The notes beneath the pieces were generated by a model. It saw only the letters and a list, made by a program, of their open reading frames with translations. It ran no database searches and was not told the origin of the DNA. A program made the position numbers and the translations under genes. A stretch of DNA of 19,701 nt from Cyanobacteriota bacterium. Its GTDB lineage: Bacteria; Cyanobacteriota; Cyanobacteriia; SKYG9. This document shows, in pieces, positions 15,589-19,701 of this stretch; position 1 is the first letter of the stretch, and every line of letters starts with the position of its first letter. The DNA is taken from NCBI GenBank assembly GCA_025054735.1, contig JANWZG010000012.1, forward strand, positions 1-19,701, written 5' to 3'.

Positions 15589-16065
15589 TCAAACACGCTC
15601 TAAGGCTTGGGGTTCCTCAACAATCGTCAATACAGTTGCAGCGATAGGTACTGGTAGCAAGTGCACATCACCTAGCTCATCTAGATAAACCCGGTGCACT
15701 TGGTCACTGGTTAGCAGATTGCGATAGGGATGGGTATCATCCTGCTCTAGAGCACGAGTAGGGTAGATGACCACCACGTGCCAATCAGAGAAGCGAGGGC
15801 GGTTACGGTAGAAGTAGAGGAGGGATTCACTGAATAGGCGTTCATAAAGAGTTTTGTCCTTTTGGAACTGCACTTCACAGAAGTAGACAATGCCAGATTC
15901 GGATTCTGGAGGCAGGAACACACCATCAATCTCAAACTTGGGTTCTTTGATGGCTACGGAGTCAAAACGATAGTCAGCAGCATTGGCGGGTCGATCGCCA
16001 ATTAGGTCAAACAGCAGACTAGGCGATTGTTGGAACAATTGGTAGAAGATAGGGTCACGGCGCAT
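15589..16065 (-). pseudogene. N-terminal half of an IS-disrupted Rpn/DUF4351 nuclease-like gene
   Basis: This is the upstream part of the split gene, starting at the ATG at 16065 (MRRDPIFYQLFQQSPSLLFD), the usual beginning of Rpn-type (COG5464, PD-(D/E)XK) proteins; the frame is open further, to an ATG at 16131. The nuclease core is intact: Asp47 in FEIDGVFLP and Glu64 with Gln66 in YFCEVQFQKDKTLYERLF. The insertion adds three foreign codons (Glu-Arg-Val from the element's inverted repeat) and then a TGA, leaving a 158-residue fragment. Family members are linked to recombination-promoting DNA cleavage or are called putative transposases. The fragment still carries the catalytic core but has lost the linker and DUF4351 region, so it is probably not normally functional. 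Confidence 0.87.
15601..15603. repeat. Target-site duplication TAA, right copy
   Basis: This is the right-hand partner of the copy at 14733-14735, immediately beyond the right inverted repeat. Confidence 0.85.
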
Positions 16066-16342
16066 AGGCCCCGAAGCATTAGCGTGATTAGGGCGATCGC
16101 AGAATCTGCAGCTATTGGCCAAGATAAGCAACTAAACAGCAGAAGCCTTCAGCGGGTTGCCAATTTTTTCAACAGTACCATTAGCAACCCTTAGGACATT
16201 AAGCTGCTCGGAGACTACCGTAACCAAGTGGCTAACCACTACTCACATCTGCCATGCTAACGGATTCTGAGAGAGACAGCCGTGACCCGCAAATCACCAT
16301 ACTTTTCCTTCCAGAAATTCACAGAGGCATTCAACAGGCAAC

Positions 16343-16969
16343 CTATTCATGAGCTGCGGCTGGCTTCGTTGTTGGTTCTGACTTGAGCTGCAGTCGGCTA
16401 GACGTAGAATTAACAACCGGAATCTCCAAAACCGGGCGGTTGAGAGCAATTACTAAGGCATTATCCGGCACAGTAGGGGATGGCTCTACTTTCAGATAGC
16501 GAGTGACCATTTTGGTCTCAGTAGCAGGAGCTTCTGCAACCTGGGGTATGAGTTTGCGGTTTCCCAACTGCAGCGATGCAACACTAGCCAAGAGCAATAC
16601 TACAGCAAAGCCACCCCAAGCTAGCAGTCTACGAGTTCTGCGATAGGTGCAGGCTAGCACCTGTTCCATGAGTTGATTGCTAGACTGACAAGTCTCTACA
16701 CAAGGCATAGCCCGCATCCCTTGCCGCAGCTTCAGTAAACGCTTATATAGACACTGAGTAACTGGATCGTGGGCTAATAACTCCTCCACTTGCCGCCGCT
16801 CTGCCGCGGTTACCTCACTATCTAAGTAAGCACTCAGTAGTTCAAATCGATCGCGCTTCAACATATCCAGGTTAGCCGCTGAGCAATCTAAGAAACTATG
16901 CTGACCTTGACGTAGCGATTGCCCAATAAGTTTCACAGCATCATCACACGGTACTAGGTTAGGAGTCAT
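16343..16969 (-). CDS. Membrane-anchored anti-sigma factor-like protein
   Basis: A 208-residue protein probably acting as the anti-sigma partner of the ECF sigma factor encoded upstream. Residues about 36-90 form an anti-sigma-domain-like helical region (LKRDRFELLSAYLDSEVTAAERRQVEELLAHDP), followed by one transmembrane helix (116-136). The remaining C-terminal 70 residues would then be periplasmic. The zinc-type HxxxCxxC motif of many such proteins is absent; only His67 and Cys73 are nearby with the wrong spacing. It follows the sigma gene in the same direction but after a 382-bp gap. The start is uncertain: the anti-sigma domain begins near Met36, and no strong ribosome site marks the ATG at 16969. 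The pairing is inferred from adjacency and domain type. Confidence 0.8.
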   Translation of the reverse strand: MTPNLVPCDDAVKLIGQSLRQGQHSFLDCSAANLDMLKRDRFELLSAYLDSEVTAAERRQVEELLAHDPVTQCLYKRLLKLRQGMRAMPCVETCQSSNQLMEQVLACTYRRTRRLLAWGGFAVVLLLASVASLQLGNRKLIPQVAEAPATETKMVTRYLKVEPSPTVPDNALVIALNRPVLEIPVVNSTSSRLQLKSEPTTKPAAAHE

Positions 16970-17351
16970 GATGTCATCGCAACGGAGGATTTATGTACCA
17001 ATTAGATATACATTCAACAGTCAACTCTGTAGGCCAATCTTCCTAACGGAACAGGGTATCCAACATGCCGACGAGTTTATCACGTATCTATATTTAGTCA
17101 ATAAACATTCTGGATAACTTCAACAAGCATCTCACAGACAGCCTAGATAGCTCAAAATGGGCGACTGGAGCTTGAGTCAGATCTATGCTCATCTCTGCAC
17201 ATGTTATGCACGAAACAGTAGATCACGTAAACTGCAAAGTGCATCAAGTCAAACATACTTAACGCACACTCAACCTACGTAAGTTCCTAGAGGTTCGATT
17301 CTGTGCAATTGCTATTGTACAGAAATCATCTGAATTATTCTAGACGTTGTC
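16970..17351. other. Intergenic region between sigma and anti-sigma genes
   Basis: This 382-bp AT-rich gap is unusually long for a sigma/anti-sigma pair. I see no convincing ORF, RNA gene or hairpin terminator in it. It may hold a separate promoter for the anti-sigma gene or an unrecognised small RNA. Confidence 0.35.
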
Positions 17352-18017
17352 TCAACTATCCAAGTAGGATTGCAACTGGAATTGCAAGCGCTGCCGTGCT
17401 CTAGCAATGCGAGATTTGACAGTTCCTAGAGAAACTCCGGTGATTTCAGCAATTTCTTCATAGGCCATGCCTTCAATCTCTCGCAGTACGATCGTGGTAC
17501 GGAAGGCAGGGGGAAGATCAGCGATCGCTAATCGGAGTTGATCATAAAACTCGCGAGTCGCCATGTCATCATCAGGGCTTGGCGTTGAGGATGGAATTTC
17601 CCAATCAATCTCACCGTCATCTAGAGTGCGTGGTGCATCTAGAGACAATGGCTCAGTCATGCGTTTACGCTTTCGCAATTCGTCATAGAACAGATTTGTG
17701 GCAATGCGACTGAGCCAGCCCTGAAACTTTCTTGGTTCTTGCAGGCGCTTAATGTTGCGATACACACGAATCCAAATTTCCTGTGCTAGATCCGCACGGT
17801 CTTGCCAGTCTGGAGCTAAGTGATACAAGAGCCGATCTACATGGTTCTGATAACGATTGATCAGCGCTGTAAAGGCTGCTCGATCGGGTCGTAACCCTGC
17901 CTGACAGCGAGCAACCAGTTCATGGCTGGCTAGTGCCTCAGGTGGCAGACTTGATGATGGTTTCTGAGGTTTGGTGACTTCGGCTGTTGACCAACTCAAG
18001 GGGAGAGAATAGCTCAT
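17352..18017 (-). CDS. sigG: ECF-type (group 3) sigma factor, SigG-like
   Basis: RNA polymerase sigma factor of the extracytoplasmic-function type, which directs transcription in response to envelope or other stress. The 221 residues contain region 2 at about 50-118 (DRADLAQEIWIRVYRNIKRL, then KFQGWLSRIATNLFYDELRKRKR) and region 4 at about 160-213 with a helix-turn-helix (AYEEIAEITGVSLGTVKSRIARAR). An acidic linker (130-155) joins them. The sequence closely resembles cyanobacterial SigG as I recall it. The ATG at 18017 has GGAG six bases upstream; a longer in-frame start at 18107 has no ribosome site. The anti-sigma-like gene lies downstream in the same direction. ECF sigma factors often control their own promoter, which is not shown here. 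Confidence 0.88.
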   Translation of the reverse strand: MSYSLPLSWSTAEVTKPQKPSSSLPPEALASHELVARCQAGLRPDRAAFTALINRYQNHVDRLLYHLAPDWQDRADLAQEIWIRVYRNIKRLQEPRKFQGWLSRIATNLFYDELRKRKRMTEPLSLDAPRTLDDGEIDWEIPSSTPSPDDDMATREFYDQLRLAIADLPPAFRTTIVLREIEGMAYEEIAEITGVSLGTVKSRIARARQRLQFQLQSYLDS

Positions 18018-18576
18018 AGGTCGCTCCAAGACAGGGTACAAGTGAGAAACCGAACAATGCAACTTGCCGAACACAATCGTTGCATCAGTGATTAGGCAGC
18101 GTTTCATCTGAGATTTACATAGAGATTAGAAGATCTCTGGCAGATACCTGATTCACCTGTGGACACTTCGTAAACTGGATAAGATGTTGAACCGCCAGTA
18201 TCTAGTCCTTTTCTAATCCCTAGGCCAATTGCACCCTATCAGACGGGACATGGCTAGAACAGCGACATACTTCTAACAACCTGTGTTGCTCTCAAGGAAC
18301 GCAGCATCGCGCAAGGCAGAACAGACCACAGCTAAAAAGGTTGCCTGCAACACACCACAATTTATTAATCAAGTTGGTGGATGAACTGAGTCACGATGCA
18401 AGGCTATAGTGGCACCATTGTGGGCATACCACTAAACTCAGGTGGGACGAGTTAGGAATTAGAACAACAACAGATAAGGATCCCTAGCAACAGTGAAGCC
18501 ATGTACAGAAAGCTTCAACCTGTTACATGAGGATCCAGTTGATAACGTCAAGTATGGCTAATTTAGTGAACAGATA
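18018..18576. other. Intergenic region between pilT-like gene and sigma gene
   Basis: The 559 bases between the pilT-type gene's stop and the sigma start should hold the sigma gene's promoter. An in-frame extension of the sigma gene covers 18018-18107, but its ATG lacks a ribosome site. Only weak small hairpins were seen (for example GTTGC/GCAAC near 18340) and no T-run terminator. No further gene was recognised. Confidence 0.35.
18024..18027 (-). promoter_or_regulatory. Ribosome binding site deciding the sigma gene start
   Basis: GGAG on the minus strand ends six bases before the ATG at 18017. The alternative ATG at 18107 has no comparable site, so this favours the shorter protein. Confidence 0.65.
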
Positions 18577-19701
18577 CTACACACGACCACGGAGCATCTG
18601 CGCCATTTCGTTCGGGGTAGGCGAATGCTCTAAGGCGGTTTCTTCAGTAATGCGTCCTGCCTCGTACAACTTATACAGTGACTGGTTCATAGTACACATG
18701 CCATCGAAGGTACAGCGAGGAATTAGAGCGTTAATCTCATCCAACTCGCCTCGACGGATATAGTCCCGAATAGCATCCGTATTGATCATGATGTCATGGT
18801 AGGCTGCCCGCTTACCATCTGTTGTGCGGCACAGACCTTGGGCAATGACAGCTACTAGCGATTCAGCCACAGCCACCCGCATAGGAGCTTGTTGGTCAGG
18901 CTCATATAGTTGCAAGATACGCTCGATCGTTTTCACCGCGCTGTTGGTGTGCAGGGTTCCCATGACCAAGTGACCCGTTTGGGCTGCTTTCAGTGCAGTA
19001 TTAACGGTTTCTTTATCCCGCATTTCACCCACCAGGATAATGTCTGGATCTTCCCGCAGAGATGCTTTTAGAGCATTGTCAAATTTAAGGGTATGGATCC
19101 CTACCTCGCGGTGACGAATAAGGGAGCGCTTACTCTTGTGCACAAATTCAATGGGATCTTCAATAGTAATAATGTGCTTCGGCATCTCATTGTTGATGTA
19201 ATCAATCATTGCCGCTAGCGTCGTCGATTTACCTGATCCCGTTGGGCCTGTGATTAGAATCAAGCCCTTGTGGTAGTGGCAAATATCTTTGAACACCTCA
19301 GGCAGATTTAGCTGCTCTAGGGTTAGAATCTTAAGCGGAATCAGACGCATAACCATGCCAGGCCCTCGCAGGGAGTCAAAGATATTGATGCGCACCCGGG
19401 CAAAGTCGTATTGTGTAGCACCGTCAAAGTCTAGATTATTTTTGAACTTCTCAATATCCGCATCGGAGAGAATTTCCGTAAGCCAACTCATGAAGGTCGG
19501 CAAGTCAGTAACTGGATAGTTCGTAAGGTCAATTTCACCCCGGTTCCGGAAGCGTGGAACTTCCCCAACTCCTAAGTGAATGTCTGAAAAGCCTTTTTCA
19601 TAGGCTTCTTCAACAATGGATTTCAGAGTAGGCTGACCTTCCGATCGTCGGGGAATTTCCTGTCCAACCGTCATTGCAACAGGTCGTGGCGCAGTAGCAG
19701 C
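18577..19701 (-). CDS. pilT: PilT-family type IV pilus retraction ATPase, 5' end possibly outside the window
   Basis: Hexameric secretion-type ATPase that in this family powers pilus retraction at the cytoplasmic side, driving twitching motility and DNA uptake. From the ATG at 19674 it has 365 residues: an N-terminal PAS-like domain (about 15-110), Walker A GPTGSGKST (143-151), Walker B DPDIILVGEMRD (209-220), the His box GTLHTNSA (239-246) and the C-terminal AIRDYIRRGE (301-310). The last corresponds to the AIRNLIREG motif that marks PilT rather than PilB. Upstream of 19674 the frame stays open to the edge with an Ala/Pro-rich stretch (AATAPRPVA), and no ribosome site precedes that ATG. The true start may therefore be further out, as in cyanobacterial PilT proteins with Pro-rich extensions. 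Which cyanobacterial paralogue this is remains unclear. Confidence 0.93.
   Translation of the reverse strand, partial: AATAPRPVAMTVGQEIPRRSEGQPTLKSIVEEAYEKGFSDIHLGVGEVPRFRNRGEIDLTNYPVTDLPTFMSWLTEILSDADIEKFKNNLDFDGATQYDFARVRINIFDSLRGPGMVMRLIPLKILTLEQLNLPEVFKDICHYHKGLILITGPTGSGKSTTLAAMIDYINNEMPKHIITIEDPIEFVHKSKRSLIRHREVGIHTLKFDNALKASLREDPDIILVGEMRDKETVNTALKAAQTGHLVMGTLHTNSAVKTIERILQLYEPDQQAPMRVAVAESLVAVIAQGLCRTTDGKRAAYHDIMINTDAIRDYIRRGELDEINALIPRCTFDGMCTMNQSLYKLYEAGRITEETALEHSPTPNEMAQMLRGRV

Larger units (their letters stand above)
14736..15600 (-). mobile_element. IS5-family insertion sequence, IS1031-like
   Basis: An 865-bp element bounded by perfect 16-bp terminal inverted repeats (GAGCGTGTTTGAAAAG at 14736-14751 and its complement at 15585-15600). 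It is flanked by a TAA target duplication. It carries one intact transposase gene. Size, ends, transposase type and TNA target all agree with the IS1031 group. It sits in the same orientation as the Rpn/DUF4351 gene that it interrupts. The ends and reading frame show no decay, suggesting a recent and possibly active insertion. Confidence 0.95.

Noticed and set aside
16154..16190. Inverted repeat GGGTTGC/GCAACCC with a 23-base loop as a terminator for the anti-sigma gene region
   Set aside because: The loop is long, no T-run follows on either strand, and it lies between the Rpn gene start and the anti-sigma stop without clear role.

Overview
This window looks like a cyanobacterial chromosome at about 50% GC. 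Nine exact HIP1 octamers (GCGATCGC) are present where roughly 0.3 would be expected by chance. The gene set fits too: a PilT-type pilus ATPase, a SigG-like sigma factor with an anti-sigma partner, a ClpP close to cyanobacterial paralogues, and a DUF3153 lipoprotein. The genus cannot be fixed from the sequence alone.

Layout. 1-655: the 3' part of riboflavin synthase (+). 769-2430: a fused two-domain Fe(III)-type ABC permease with no binding protein or ATPase beside it. 2473-3636 (-): a secreted protein of a PPC-like domain plus three Cys-containing modules, divergent from clpP (3935-4555, +). clpP is followed by a DUF3153 lipoprotein gene that meets a small secreted DUF732-like gene tail to tail. 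6172-6876 (-): plsY. 7062-7691 (-): a CAP/SCP-domain gene broken by one in-frame amber codon. The gene-poor stretch to 8173 holds a 72-bp tandem duplication next to a perfect 26-bp palindrome. 8174-11152 (-): a probable operon GIY-YIG protein > DUF192 protein > proS, divergent from lnt (11332-12984, +).

12956-16065 is the accessory part. A PD-(D/E)XK (Rpn/DUF4351) nuclease-like gene is split by an 865-bp IS5-family element (IS1031-like) with perfect 16-bp inverted repeats and a TAA target duplication. Removing the element with one TAA restores a single 351-codon frame. One base downstream of the split gene lies a gene for an unrecognised 394-aa protein with two hydrophobic hairpins and coiled-coil helices. 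The two genes look like a translationally linked pair.

16343-18017 (-): a sigG-like ECF sigma gene and a downstream gene for a membrane-anchored anti-sigma-like protein. 18577-19701 (-): a PilT-family ATPase gene whose frame runs off the right edge.

Most of the window is housekeeping: cofactor synthesis, proteolysis, phospholipid synthesis, lipoprotein acylation, translation and envelope stress. The points most worth a second look are the interrupted nuclease with its unknown partner, the amber-broken CAP gene, and the palindrome-associated tandem repeat, which has a diverged relative near 6000.
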